Origin: DASXYG01 sp036502625
GTDB taxonomy: Bacteria > Actinomycetota > Actinomycetes > Streptosporangiales > Streptosporangiaceae
NCBI GenBank assembly: GCA_036502625.1
Contig: DASXYG010000005.1
Span: 74,863-138,862, forward strand
DNA: 64,000 nt
Direction: 5' to 3'
Shown here: piece by piece, positions 26,174-34,496 of the stretch
Position numbering within the stretch: position 1 is the first letter of the stretch
Layout of the letters: every line of letters starts with the position of its first letter
Notes under the pieces: generated by a model
Told to the model about the DNA's origin: nothing
What the model saw: only the letters and a program-made list of their open reading frames with translations
The model's database searches: none
Position numbers and translations under genes: made by a program

Positions 26174-26935
26174 TCAGTCCTTCGGGCCGCCGGCGACGTA
26201 GATGACCTGGCCGGATACGAAGCCGGCCTCCTCGCTGACGAGGAAGGACGTGGTGGCGGCGATGTCCTCGGGCTTGCCGACGCGGCGCACCGGGATGCCC
26301 TGCGCGGCGGCCTTCTTGAAGTCCTCGAAGTCGACGCCCACGCGCGCGGCGGTCGCGGCCGTCATGTCGGTCTCGATGAAGCCGGGCGCGATGGCGTTGG
26401 CCGTGACGCCGAACTTGCCGAGCTCGATCGCGAGGGTCTTCGTGAAGCCCTGCATGCCGGCCTTGGCCGCGGAGTAGTTGACCTGGCCGCGGTTGCCGAG
26501 CGCGGACGTGGACGACAGGTTCACGATGCGGCCGAAGCCCGCCTCGGTCATGTACCGCTGGGCGGCGCGGCTCATCAGGAACGCGCCGCGCAGGTGGACG
26601 CCGAGCACGGTGTCCCAGTCGCTCTCGGACATCTTGAACAGCATGTTGTCGCGGATGACGCCCGCGTTGTTGACGAGCACGGTCGGCTTGCCGAGCTCGT
26701 CGGCGATCTTGGTGACCGCCGCCTCGACCTGCTCCGCGTCGCTGACGTCGGCGCCGACGGCCAGCGCGGTGCCGCCCTCGGCCTGGATGGCCTTGACGGT
26801 GTTCTCGCACGACGCCTCGTCGAGGTCCAGGACCGCGACGGCCATGCCGTCGCTCGCCAGGCGCTTCGCGATGCCCGCGCCGATGCCGCGTGCCGCGCCG
26901 GTCACGATCGCCACGCGCTGGTTGCTGTCTGCCAT
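26174..26935 (-). CDS. FabG-like SDR (3-oxoacyl reductase / 3-hydroxyacyl dehydrogenase)
   Basis: 253 residues: TGAARGIGAGIAKRL, VLVNNAGVIRDNMLFKM (the FabG-type segment), LSSTSALGNRGQVNYSAAKAG with catalytic Ser and YxxxK, and APGFIETDMT. First gene of the operon, ATG at 26935 after GAGGAGGG. With two acyl-CoA dehydrogenases and a second SDR behind it, a role in an acyl-CoA oxidation route is more likely than fatty-acid synthesis. A strong palindrome at 27008-27035 in the divergent promoter region probably regulates the operon. Confidence 0.9.
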   Translation of the reverse strand: MADSNQRVAIVTGAARGIGAGIAKRLASDGMAVAVLDLDEASCENTVKAIQAEGGTALAVGADVSDAEQVEAAVTKIADELGKPTVLVNNAGVIRDNMLFKMSESDWDTVLGVHLRGAFLMSRAAQRYMTEAGFGRIVNLSSTSALGNRGQVNYSAAKAGMQGFTKTLAIELGKFGVTANAIAPGFIETDMTAATAARVGVDFEDFKKAAAQGIPVRRVGKPEDIAATTSFLVSEEAGFVSGQVIYVAGGPKD

Positions 26936-27007
26936 GCGTATCCCTCCTCGCGGCGGAACCGTACGGCCGCGCCGCCTGAACCTTCCGGTGTGTTCGATCG
27001 TGACGGT

Positions 27008-27035
27008 ACCGAACCACGTTCTACGTGTGTTCGGT
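27008..27035. promoter_or_regulatory. 28-bp palindromic operator upstream of the acyl-CoA operon
   Basis: Outer arms ACCGAAC (27008-27014) and GTTCGGT (27029-27035) flank inner arms CACG (27015-27018) and CGTG (27024-27027), with a single T bulge. It lies 73 bp upstream of the SDR start and 110 bp before msrB. Size and symmetry fit a TetR-family dimer site; no TetR gene lies within this operon. Confidence 0.65.
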
Positions 27036-27144
27036 AGGGCCCGCGCCCACCGGGTCCCTACCCTGTGTCGGCGGGCCGCGTACGGGGAAGATGCGGCGCC
27101 CGCCCGCGGTTGGGGTCAGGGCAGGCATCGAGAGGGGAGAAGCC

Positions 27145-27564
27145 GTGAGCGACGAGCGAACGGGGGAGAAGGTCGTGCGCACCGACCAGGAGTGGCGCGC
27201 GGTGCTGAGCCCCGACGAGTTCCACGTCCTGCGCGAGGCCGGCACGGAGCGGCCGTACACCGGGGAGTACGTCGACACCAAGACCGTCGGCGTCTACCGC
27301 TGCCGCGCGTGCGGCACCGAGCTGTTCCGGTCCGGTACGAAGTTCGAGTCCCACTGCGGATGGCCGAGCTTCTACCAGCCCAGCGAGTCCGACGCCGTGA
27401 CGCTGATCGAGGACAGGTCGCTCGGCATGCTGCGCACGGAGGTGCGCTGCGCCGCCTGCGACTCCCACCTCGGCCACGTCTTCCACGGCGAGGGCTATGA
27501 CACGCCTACCGACGACCGCTACTGCATCAACTCGGTGAGCCTCACGCTGGAACCGGCCGAGTAG
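27145..27564 (+). CDS. msrB: Peptide-methionine (R)-S-oxide reductase
   Basis: 139 residues. Reduces methionine-R-sulfoxide in proteins, in the cytoplasm. Two zinc CxxC motifs are present (YRCRACGTELF and RCAACDSHLGHVF), SHCGWPSFYQP is the substrate segment, and the catalytic cysteine is in RYCINSVSL. GTG at 27145 is chosen after GAGAGGGGAGAAG; the open frame extends upstream without a ribosome site. It stands alone; a hairpin at 27609-27632 follows. Confidence 0.96.
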   Translation: MSDERTGEKVVRTDQEWRAVLSPDEFHVLREAGTERPYTGEYVDTKTVGVYRCRACGTELFRSGTKFESHCGWPSFYQPSESDAVTLIEDRSLGMLRTEVRCAACDSHLGHVFHGEGYDTPTDDRYCINSVSLTLEPAE

Positions 27565-27608
27565 GGCGTACGGGGCCCAAAACGGGTCCCGGACGTCCGG
27601 AGAACGCC

Positions 27609-27632
27609 GCGCCGTGGCGCGTGTCACGGCGC
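27609..27632 (+). terminator. Hairpin behind msrB
   Basis: GCGCCGTG (27609-27616) pairs perfectly with CACGGCGC (27625-27632) around an 8-base loop, in the 110-bp gap between msrB and rpiB. No T-run. Confidence 0.55.
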
Positions 27633-27674
27633 GCTTCGGTGTTGGCGCGGCGGGTGACCTGGAAGACTTCCGTC

Positions 27675-28142
27675 ATGCGGGTATACCTGGGTTCTGATCA
27701 CGCCGGATACGAACTGAAATGTCACTTGGTGAGCTGGCTCGCCGGTCAGGGGCATCAGGCCGTCGACTGCGGGCCCGAGGAATACGACAGCGCCGACGAC
27801 TACCCGCCGTACGTCATGGCCGCCGCCGCCCGGGTCGCCGGTGACCCGGGCAGCATGGGCATCGTGATCGGCGGGTCGGGCAACGGCGAGCAGATCGCCG
27901 CGAACAAGGTGCCGGGCATCCGCGCCGCGCTGGTGTGGAGCGCCGAGACCGCGCAGCTCGCCCGCGAGCACAACGACGCGAACATCCTGAGCATCGGCGC
28001 CCGCATGCACACCATGGAGGAGGCCACCGGCTACGCCGCGGTCTTCCTCGCGACGCCGTTCTCCGGCGGCGACCGCCACGTACGCCGCATCGGCATGATC
28101 AGCGCGTTCGAGAAGACGGGCGAGTTCCCCCCGCTTCCGTAA
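27675..28142 (+). CDS. rpiB: Ribose-5-phosphate isomerase B
   Basis: 155 residues, LacA/RpiB fold. Interconverts ribose 5-phosphate and ribulose 5-phosphate. YLGSDHAGYELK at the N-terminus and GGSGNGEQIAANK are diagnostic. The second motif has Glu where E. coli RpiB has the catalytic Cys, the arrangement described for the M. tuberculosis enzyme, whose Glu acts as base. HVRRIGMISAFEK closes the phosphate site. ATG at 27675. Confidence 0.94.
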   Translation: MRVYLGSDHAGYELKCHLVSWLAGQGHQAVDCGPEEYDSADDYPPYVMAAAARVAGDPGSMGIVIGGSGNGEQIAANKVPGIRAALVWSAETAQLAREHNDANILSIGARMHTMEEATGYAAVFLATPFSGGDRHVRRIGMISAFEKTGEFPPLP

Positions 28143-28374
28143 CCGCTGGTCACCCGGCCCGCGCGACGTCGGCTATGAGCGGCGGGCAGGCCGGGTGCGT
28201 TTCCGGGTCTGGCGGGGGTTCGGCTCGGGAGGCACTTGGGCGTGCCGTGCGGCCTCGATGTGTTCGTCGCGCGGGCGTGAGACGTCCCGCGCGCGCATGG
28301 CCGCGGCGGGGGTCACCCGCATGCCGGATAGCGCCATAGTGGCGCATTACCCGCAATTCGGGCGCGCTACGCCC

Positions 28375-29619
28375 TCAGAACATGGTCGGGCACCACGGCG
28401 ACGGGTCCCAGGAGAACGCCGTGGACAGCGCGTGCAGCGCGCCTTGACGGTGCTCCTCCACGAGGCCCGCCTCGCCGTACGACGACAGCCGCGTGCCGCC
28501 GAAGTAGGCGCCGCCCAGGGCGTTGACCGGCACCGTGACGTCGGGCGCGCCGGTCGTGCGCGCGCACTCCGCGCCCTCGGCGCCCGCCCGCAGGCGCCAC
28601 CGGCCGGCGTTCCACGGGCAGAGGTCGTCGCGCACCTCGATGACGGCGTCGACCGGCGCGGAGTAGCGCCGGGCCGCGAGCGCGCGGTCGACATCGACCA
28701 GCCGCGCCCACATGCCGTCGATCAGCCGCGGACGCGCGCGGCGCGGGTCGGCGAGCAGGCGCAGCACCGGGTCGTCGGCCGGGCGCAGCGGCACCGTGAC
28801 CGTACGGATGAGGTCCTGGTTGAGGACGTGGTCCCACAGGGCGGCGTACGCGGCGGGGTCGGCGGCGTACAGCTCGTGCACCGTCAGCCGGCCGGCGGGG
28901 ATCTCGTCGGCGTCGTCGTCGCCGCGGGACGCGAACAGGGCGTAGCCGCGGGGCCCGGCGGCGTCTTCGGCGAGCACGCAGCGCAGCGGGCCGAGCCCCT
29001 CGCGGCTGTACTCCGGGTCGTGGACGATCGTCGCCCACCAGGCGTCATTGCGGGCGAACGCGCCGGGGCGCGAACCGAGCCGCGCGTCGAACACCTTCGC
29101 CATGTCTCCGACCGCGTCGGCGGGCGCGGCGCCGCGCAGCCGCAGGGCCGGGTCGGACGGGGCGCCCGGGGCGAACGCGGTCTCGTGCGCGTAAAGCGTC
29201 ATCGTGGCGGCGGTCGTGGCGGAGCCGTAGCCGAACCGGCCGTAGATCGCCGACTCCGACGCGGAGAGCGCCGCGACGGGCTCGCGGCCGCCGTCGTGCA
29301 GGTCGGTGAGCTGGCGGGTCATCAGCGCGCGGAGGATGCCGCGCCTGCGGTGCGTCTGCCGGACGGCCACGGCCGTCACGCCGAGAACCGGGGCCACCCC
29401 GCCCGGCAGCGCCATCTCGAAGCTGAGGCCCAGCGCGCTGCCCACGATCAGCGGCCCGTCGAACGCGGACAGGCTGCGCTCCGGCTCGAACAGCGCCCGG
29501 TCGTGCTCGAGCTCGCTCTCCACCGGATACGTGTTGCCGAACGACTCCGCGACCATCTCGAACGAGGCGGGCAGTTCATCGATGCTGATCGGCCTGATCG
29601 GGTACGCGAAGTCGCTCAT
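28375..29619 (-). CDS. Eis-like GNAT N-acetyltransferase
   Basis: 414 residues with the three-part Eis layout: an N-terminal GNAT domain carrying the acetyl-CoA loop VRQTHRRRGILRALMT, a second degenerate GNAT domain, and a C-terminal sterol-carrier-like domain ending in a free-carboxylate Phe (WCPTMF). In Eis proteins the terminal carboxylate acts in catalysis and the enzyme acetylates amines at several positions, including aminoglycosides. Substrate here is unknown. ATG at 29619 follows GAAGACGGG. It is divergent from the SpoIIE phosphatase gene. Confidence 0.88.
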   Translation of the reverse strand: MSDFAYPIRPISIDELPASFEMVAESFGNTYPVESELEHDRALFEPERSLSAFDGPLIVGSALGLSFEMALPGGVAPVLGVTAVAVRQTHRRRGILRALMTRQLTDLHDGGREPVAALSASESAIYGRFGYGSATTAATMTLYAHETAFAPGAPSDPALRLRGAAPADAVGDMAKVFDARLGSRPGAFARNDAWWATIVHDPEYSREGLGPLRCVLAEDAAGPRGYALFASRGDDDADEIPAGRLTVHELYAADPAAYAALWDHVLNQDLIRTVTVPLRPADDPVLRLLADPRRARPRLIDGMWARLVDVDRALAARRYSAPVDAVIEVRDDLCPWNAGRWRLRAGAEGAECARTTGAPDVTVPVNALGGAYFGGTRLSSYGEAGLVEEHRQGALHALSTAFSWDPSPWCPTMF

Positions 29620-29809
29620 CCCGTCTTCGTACCAGGTGGGATGCGGTACGGCGAACGAATTTCGGTGCCGGTCACGCGGCGCACAGCGATGTGCACGCCG
29701 CGCCGGAAATCGCCGCCTGACATTGCGGAACAACGCTGCGTTCGGTGACTTTGTGGCCGATAGGGAAGCGTGCCCGAAGCGGCCGGGGCCGCTACGCTGC
29801 CTGTCAATC

Positions 29810-30934
29810 ATGCCTTCCACGCCAGCGCGAACCACCCGGCCACCGCTGCGCGCCGCCGCCCACCGGTGGCGTGCGGCCGGGCGCCGCCTGCTGCCATGGG
29901 CGCGCCGCAAGCTGTTCTCCCGCAGCCGCCAGGTCGTCATCGCCCTGTCGCTGCTGAGCGTGGTGATCGGCGTCGGGTCGGCGCGGGTGTCGTCGTGGTG
30001 GTTCTCCCCGGCGCTGCTCGTGCTCCCGGTGCTGGCCGGCGGCATGCTGGCGCGGTCGATGCGGGCGCTGCGCGCGCTGTTCGGCGCCGTGGTCGTGGTG
30101 CTCGCCGCCGACGCCGTCTTCGCCGACACCGGGCCCGGCATCGTGGCCGCGGTGGTGATCACCGGCGTGTTCGCGTACCAGCTCTCGCGCATCAGGCAGC
30201 AGCTCGGCGTGCAGGGCATGCGCGGCGAGCAGATGCTGCTCGAACTCCGCGACCGCCTCCGTACGCAGGGCAAACTGCCGACTCTTCCGCGCGGGTGGGC
30301 GTCGCGCGTGGTGCTCGAACAGGCGGGCGGTTCCTCGTTCGGCGGCGACTTCTGCGTGTCGGCGCTGCGCCCCGACGGCCACACCCTGGAGGTCGCGCTC
30401 GTCGACGTCTCCGGCAAGGGCATCGACGCCGGAACGCGCGCGCTCATGCTGTCCGGCGCGTTCGGCGGGCTGCTCGGGTCGGTGCCGAGCGAGGACTTCC
30501 TCGGCGCCTGCAACGCCTACCTGCGGCGCCAGGCGTCCGGCGAGGGCTTCGTCACCGCCGTCCACCTGGTCATCGACCTGCGTACGGGCGACTACACCGT
30601 CGAGTCGGCCGGCCACCCGCCCGCCGTACGGTTCGACGCCGGCAGCGGCGTGTGGCGGGTGACCGAGGCCAAGGGCGTCGTGCTCGGCGTCGTCCCCGAC
30701 CTCCGCTGCGCGCCCGAGCACGGCGTGCTCAACTCCGGCGACGCGGTCCTGCTCTACACCGACGGCATGATCGAGGAGCCCGGCCTGGACCTCGACGCCG
30801 GCATCGACCGGCTGCTCGGCGAGGCGGAGCACCTGGTGGCCACCGGGTTCCACGAGGGCGCGCCCGAGATGGTCAGGACACTGTCCAAAGGCCACAACGA
30901 CGACTGCGCGCTGGTCGTCATCTGGCGCAAGTAG
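29810..30934 (+). CDS. Membrane SpoIIE-type PP2C phosphatase
   Basis: 374 residues. Hydrophobic N-terminal part (about 40-130) with three or four helices, then a PPM/SpoIIE phosphatase domain: FGGDFCVSAL, LVDVSGKGIDAG, ESAGHPPAV, LLYTDGMIEEPG and the final DDCALVV, the acidic metal ligands of the family. Such enzymes dephosphorylate anti-anti-sigma factors in partner-switching. No sensor domain is visible, and no anti-sigma gene lies nearby. ATG at 29810 has no good ribosome site; TACGCT lies about 11 bases before it, so a leaderless message is possible. Confidence 0.9.
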   Translation: MPSTPARTTRPPLRAAAHRWRAAGRRLLPWARRKLFSRSRQVVIALSLLSVVIGVGSARVSSWWFSPALLVLPVLAGGMLARSMRALRALFGAVVVVLAADAVFADTGPGIVAAVVITGVFAYQLSRIRQQLGVQGMRGEQMLLELRDRLRTQGKLPTLPRGWASRVVLEQAGGSSFGGDFCVSALRPDGHTLEVALVDVSGKGIDAGTRALMLSGAFGGLLGSVPSEDFLGACNAYLRRQASGEGFVTAVHLVIDLRTGDYTVESAGHPPAVRFDAGSGVWRVTEAKGVVLGVVPDLRCAPEHGVLNSGDAVLLYTDGMIEEPGLDLDAGIDRLLGEAEHLVATGFHEGAPEMVRTLSKGHNDDCALVVIWRK

Positions 30935-30942
30935 GCCGCACG

Positions 30943-31497
30943 ATGCGGGGCTTTGCGCGGCGCGAGTTCCAGCTCGTCCTGCTGCGCCGCATGGCCGATT
31001 ACAACCCCGGGCTCGTCGCCGACGCCCGCGACCTCCTGGGCGCCACGCTCGCCGACCAGCGGGCCGCCAACCGCCGCTGGCAGATGATGAACCACTCGCG
31101 TACGGCGCCGCACGGCATGACGCGGCTGCGCGCCGTCCTCGGCCCGCCGGACGAGACCACCACCACCGAGGTCGGCGACATCACGTGCGAGACGGCGCGC
31201 TGGCCGCTGTCGCTGTGGCCGGACCTGCGGTACGAGGCGCTGATCGCGCCCGGCGGCGCGCTCTGGAACGAGTGGCTGGTCCGCGCGCCCGACGCCGCCG
31301 TGCCGCGCATCTCCGCGATGGCCGGCCTGGCGCCGTGGTCCTGCGTGGTCGGCGACGTCGCCGAACGCCTCCCGGACGCCCGGCCGCGCGAGGGCGACGC
31401 CCCCACCCGGTGGCTGATGCGGCGTACGGAGAACGGGGTCACGTACGACGCGCACTTCGTGTACGGGCTGTTCCAGGAGGCCAGGACGGCGCCCTAG
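30943..31497 (+). CDS. Protein of unknown function behind the phosphatase
   Basis: 184 residues, soluble, no recognised domain. It begins RGFARREFQLVLLRRMADYNP and contains two Trp-rich stretches (WPLSLWPDLRYEAL, GGALWNEWLVRAP). It starts 8 bp after the phosphatase stop on the same strand, so the pair is probably one transcript. Its stop overlaps the stop region of the convergent secreted-protein gene by 4 bp. Function unknown. Confidence 0.7.
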   Translation: MRGFARREFQLVLLRRMADYNPGLVADARDLLGATLADQRAANRRWQMMNHSRTAPHGMTRLRAVLGPPDETTTTEVGDITCETARWPLSLWPDLRYEALIAPGGALWNEWLVRAPDAAVPRISAMAGLAPWSCVVGDVAERLPDARPREGDAPTRWLMRRTENGVTYDAHFVYGLFQEARTAP

Positions 31498-32006
31498 GTG
31501 TCGTAGAACTGCACACGCGGCGTGCCGTCGGACCACACGCCGAAGATCGCCGAGTGGTGCCGGTCGCGCTGGAACTCCACGCGCAGCCATCCGGCGTTCG
31601 CGTCGTCCCACACGCTCGTCTCCCAGCCGGTGTTCGGCGTCGCGGAGATCAGCCGGATGCGGTGCGCGTAGAAGGCGAGCGCGACATGGCCGCCGCGCAA
31701 TGTGAAACTCTTCACCTTGCCGTCGGACGGGAGCGGGGTGTGCGACGCGGGGTGCGGCTTGGGGGCCGCGCGCGTGGGCTTCGCCGATGCGGTGGCCGGC
31801 GGCGGGCTGGTGCTCGGGGGCGGGGTCGGGCTCGGCGGCGGCGGGCTGGTCGCCGAACTGCTCGGCACGCTCACGGCCGGGGGCGGCGGCAGCGCCGCGG
31901 TGTAGAGCACACCGCGCACCCCGGCCCAGGAGATCGCGACGCCAAAAGAGGTCGCAGCGGCCCATGCCGCTACGTAGACCAGGGAGCGTCGGCGCACAGC
32001 AGACAT
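31494..32006 (-). CDS. Secreted or membrane-anchored protein with Pro-rich linker
   Basis: 170 residues: an N-terminal hydrophobic segment (YVAAWAAATSFGVAISWAG, about 11-29), a linker of about 45 residues rich in Pro, Ser and Thr (PPPPSPTPPPSTSPPP), and a C-terminal domain from about residue 95 (KSFTLRGGHVALAFYAHRIRL, partly quoted) with alternating strands. The layout suggests a membrane- or wall-spanning stalk presenting a beta-rich domain outside the cell. No family recognised. The start has no clear ribosome site; only 47 bp separate it from the divergent response-regulator gene. Confidence 0.7.
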   Translation of the reverse strand: MSAVRRRSLVYVAAWAAATSFGVAISWAGVRGVLYTAALPPPPAVSVPSSSATSPPPPSPTPPPSTSPPPATASAKPTRAAPKPHPASHTPLPSDGKVKSFTLRGGHVALAFYAHRIRLISATPNTGWETSVWDDANAGWLRVEFQRDRHHSAIFGVWSDGTPRVQFYDT

Positions 32007-32053
32007 AGTGCCGGAAAGCGTCGCGGACGGTGCGGATACCGTACCGTTCCCCC

Positions 32054-32731
32054 ATGGCTTCGGTGCTCGTCGTGGAGGACGACCCGCATGTGCGGTCCGC
32101 CCTCATCCGTGATCTGACCGACCGCGACCACGCGGTGCGCAGTGCGGGAACGGCCCTCGACGCGCTGCGGGAGGTCGCCCAGTCGCCGCCGGACGCGGTG
32201 ATCCTCGACCTCGGCCTCCCCGACCTCGACGGCGCGGAGGCGCTGAAGATGCTGCGCGGCGTCTCCGACGTCCCGGTGATCGTCGCGACCGCGCGGGACA
32301 ACGAGACCGAGATCGTCCGCCTCCTGAACGCCGGCGCCGACGACTACCTGGTCAAGCCGTTCTCCAGCGAGCACCTCAGCGCCCGGCTGTCGGCCGTGCT
32401 GCGCCGCGCCGCCGGGCCCGCCGCCTCCGAGGTGCTCGACGCCGGCGAGCTGCGCATCGACCTCACGCGCCGCGAGGTGCTGCTCAGCGGCGCCGCGCTC
32501 GACCTCACCCGGCGCGAGTTCGACCTTCTCGCGTTCCTCGCCGCGCGCCCCGGCCAGGTGGTGTCGCGCCGCGAGCTGCTGGCCGAGGTGTGGCGGCAGC
32601 CGTACGGCGACGACCAGACCATCGACGTCCACCTCTCCTGGCTGCGCCGGAAGCTCGGCGAGAGCGCGTCGCAGCCGCGGTTCCTGCACACCGTGCGAGG
32701 TGTGGGCGTGAAGCTGGTCCCGCCCGCATGA
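32054..32731 (+). CDS. OmpR/PhoB-family response regulator
   Basis: 225 residues. Receiver domain with VVEDDPHVRSAL (acidic pair), phosphoacceptor Asp in VILDLGLPDLDG, switch Thr in IVATARD and Lys in DYLVKPF. C-terminal winged helix with LTRREFDLLAFLAARPGQVVSRRELL in part, then IDVHLSWLRRKLGE. ATG at 32054. Its TGA overlaps the ATG of the histidine kinase (ATGA), a standard coupled two-component pair. The signal is unknown. Confidence 0.93.
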   Translation: MASVLVVEDDPHVRSALIRDLTDRDHAVRSAGTALDALREVAQSPPDAVILDLGLPDLDGAEALKMLRGVSDVPVIVATARDNETEIVRLLNAGADDYLVKPFSSEHLSARLSAVLRRAAGPAASEVLDAGELRIDLTRREVLLSGAALDLTRREFDLLAFLAARPGQVVSRRELLAEVWRQPYGDDQTIDVHLSWLRRKLGESASQPRFLHTVRGVGVKLVPPA

Positions 32732-34089
32732 GACGGGCGCTCGCGCTGGTCGCGCTCGCCGTCACCTCGATGGTGGCGCTGGCGTTCCTCATCCCGCTCG
32801 GCATGGTCGTGCAGGAGACCGCGCGCGAGCGGGCCATCGCGGACGCGCAGCGCCAGGCCGGCGCGCTCGCCCCCGTCCTGGCCGTCACCACCGACCGCGG
32901 CGCGCTCGACCGCGCGCTCGCGAGCACCCAGGCGGGCGCGGAGCAGCGGGTCGCCGTCCACCTGCCCAACGGCGGCGTCGTGGGCGTGCCGCGGGCCGAC
33001 CCCGCCAGGGTGCGCACGGCGGCGCGGCGCGGCCGGGCGTTCGAGACCGACGTCGGCGGCGGCTACGCGCTGCTCCAGCCGGTGGCGCTCGACCAGGCGC
33101 AGATCGCGGTCGTCGAGGTGTTCGTGCCGTCCGCCGACATGACGCGCGGCGTGCTGCACGCCTGGGCGATGATGGCCGGCGTCGCCGCGCTGCTGGTCAT
33201 CGGGTCCGTGCTGGTCGCCGACCGGCTGGGCGCGCGGGTCGTGGGGTCGGCGCGGCGGCTGGCGTACGCGTCCGGCGCGCTCGGCTCCGGCGACCTCAGC
33301 GTGCGCGTCGAGCCGAGCGGCCCGCCGGAGCTGGAAGAGGCCGGGTTCGCGTTCAACAGCATGGCCGACCGCGTGGTGCAGCTCCTGGCGGCCGAGCGCG
33401 AGATGGCCGCCGACCTGTCCCACCGGCTGCGCACACCGCTGGCCGCGCTGCGGCTGAACGTCGGCGCGCTGCCGCGCGGCCCGGCCACCGAGCAGACGCA
33501 GAAGTCGGTGGAGCGGCTGGAGCGGGAGATCGACGCGATCATCAAGATCGAGCGGCGCACCGCGCCCGACGGCATCGCCGGGTGCGACGTCGTCGAGGTC
33601 GTCGGCGAGCGCGTGTCGTTCTGGTCGGCGCTGGCGGAGGACCAGGGGCGCACCTGGACGATCCGTACGATCGACGGCCCGGTGCGCGTCCGCGTGGCCC
33701 GCGCGGAGCTGGCCGCGGTCCTGGACGCCCTGCTCGGCAACGTGTTCCGGTACACCGAGGAGGGCACGCCGTTCGGCATCACGCTACGGGTGGTCCGCGG
33801 CCACGTCGGCGTGATCGTCAGCGACGCGGGCCCGGGCATCGACGACCCCCGCAAGGCGCAGAAGCGCGGCTCCTCCGGCGGCGGCTCCACCGGCCTCGGG
33901 CTGGACATCGCGCGGCGCGTCGCCGAGTCCTCCGGCGGTGAGCTGCAGATCAACCGGTCGCCGCAGGGCGGCGCGCAGATCGCGATGTGGCTGCGGACCA
34001 TCGACGACGACGCCGAGACCTGGCCGCGCCACCGCCGCAGGCGGCGCATGTGGTGGCGGCGCAAGAGCGATTCCGTGCCCGCGCAATAG
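32728..34089 (+). CDS. Sensor histidine kinase
   Basis: 453 residues, partner of the overlapping response regulator. Two transmembrane helices (about 4-28 and 147-167) enclose a short extracytoplasmic sensor; a HAMP linker (RRLAYASGALGSGDLSVRV) follows. H-box ADLSHRLRTPLAALRLNV, N-box region LDALLGNVFRYTEEG, G1 DAGPGID and G2 STGLGLDIARR are present, so it should be active. The tail is strongly basic (RHRRRRRMWWRRK), which is unusual and may hold the C-terminus at the membrane or nucleic acid (inference). Confidence 0.92.
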   Translation: MRRALALVALAVTSMVALAFLIPLGMVVQETARERAIADAQRQAGALAPVLAVTTDRGALDRALASTQAGAEQRVAVHLPNGGVVGVPRADPARVRTAARRGRAFETDVGGGYALLQPVALDQAQIAVVEVFVPSADMTRGVLHAWAMMAGVAALLVIGSVLVADRLGARVVGSARRLAYASGALGSGDLSVRVEPSGPPELEEAGFAFNSMADRVVQLLAAEREMAADLSHRLRTPLAALRLNVGALPRGPATEQTQKSVERLEREIDAIIKIERRTAPDGIAGCDVVEVVGERVSFWSALAEDQGRTWTIRTIDGPVRVRVARAELAAVLDALLGNVFRYTEEGTPFGITLRVVRGHVGVIVSDAGPGIDDPRKAQKRGSSGGGSTGLGLDIARRVAESSGGELQINRSPQGGAQIAMWLRTIDDDAETWPRHRRRRRMWWRRKSDSVPAQ

Positions 34090-34207
34090 CCATTTCCCAA
34101 AAATGCGCGCCGTGGCCGTGTGCGGACGTTCGCGATCCCGTACGCGGGCCGGCCCGGAGCCGGATCCGCCCCGCGTATCGGTGGTTTCGGCGCGTCCGTG
34201 TGCGCAG

Positions 34208-34316
34208 GTATTTTTCGGGATTATCGAATTCTGAGCCCATACTTAAGGGAGGCTTAAGAACGGCGATAGCGGCGATCCGGGGTGTTTTTCCGCCGGTCGC
34301 TGTGATTATTGTTTAA
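34208..34316. promoter_or_regulatory. AT-rich island with CTTAAG repeat in a gene-free gap
   Basis: The 407-bp gap between the histidine kinase and the convergent gene at 34497 has no credible gene. Within it is a markedly AT-rich stretch. CTTAAG occurs at 34242-34247 and 34253-34258, spaced 11 bp, the head-to-tail spacing of OmpR-class dimers; TGATTATTGTTTAA follows at about 34302. It may be a regulator site or small-RNA promoter. No transcript can be assigned. Confidence 0.35.
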
Positions 34317-34464
34317 CCGCGCTGGAGCTGAACGGCCGCCGTTCCCGCACCGTTCGGTCAAGCTGGCGCTCTGAGTCGCGGCGGCGGCCTCGTCGACCCT
34401 GCGTCCCACGTACGGAAGGGGCGCATCCCCACCCGGGCGGGGCCGCCGTCGCCACTCACTCCTC

Positions 34465-34495
34465 GGCGCGGGCCGTCGTCCCCTCGGCCCGCGCC
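34465..34495 (-). terminator. Perfect 10-bp hairpin terminator
   Basis: GGCGCGGGCC (34465-34474) pairs perfectly with GGCCCGCGCC (34486-34495), 11-base loop. It starts one base beyond the stop codon of the gene at 34497-34922, which it should terminate. Confidence 0.7.
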
Positions 34496-34496
34496 G

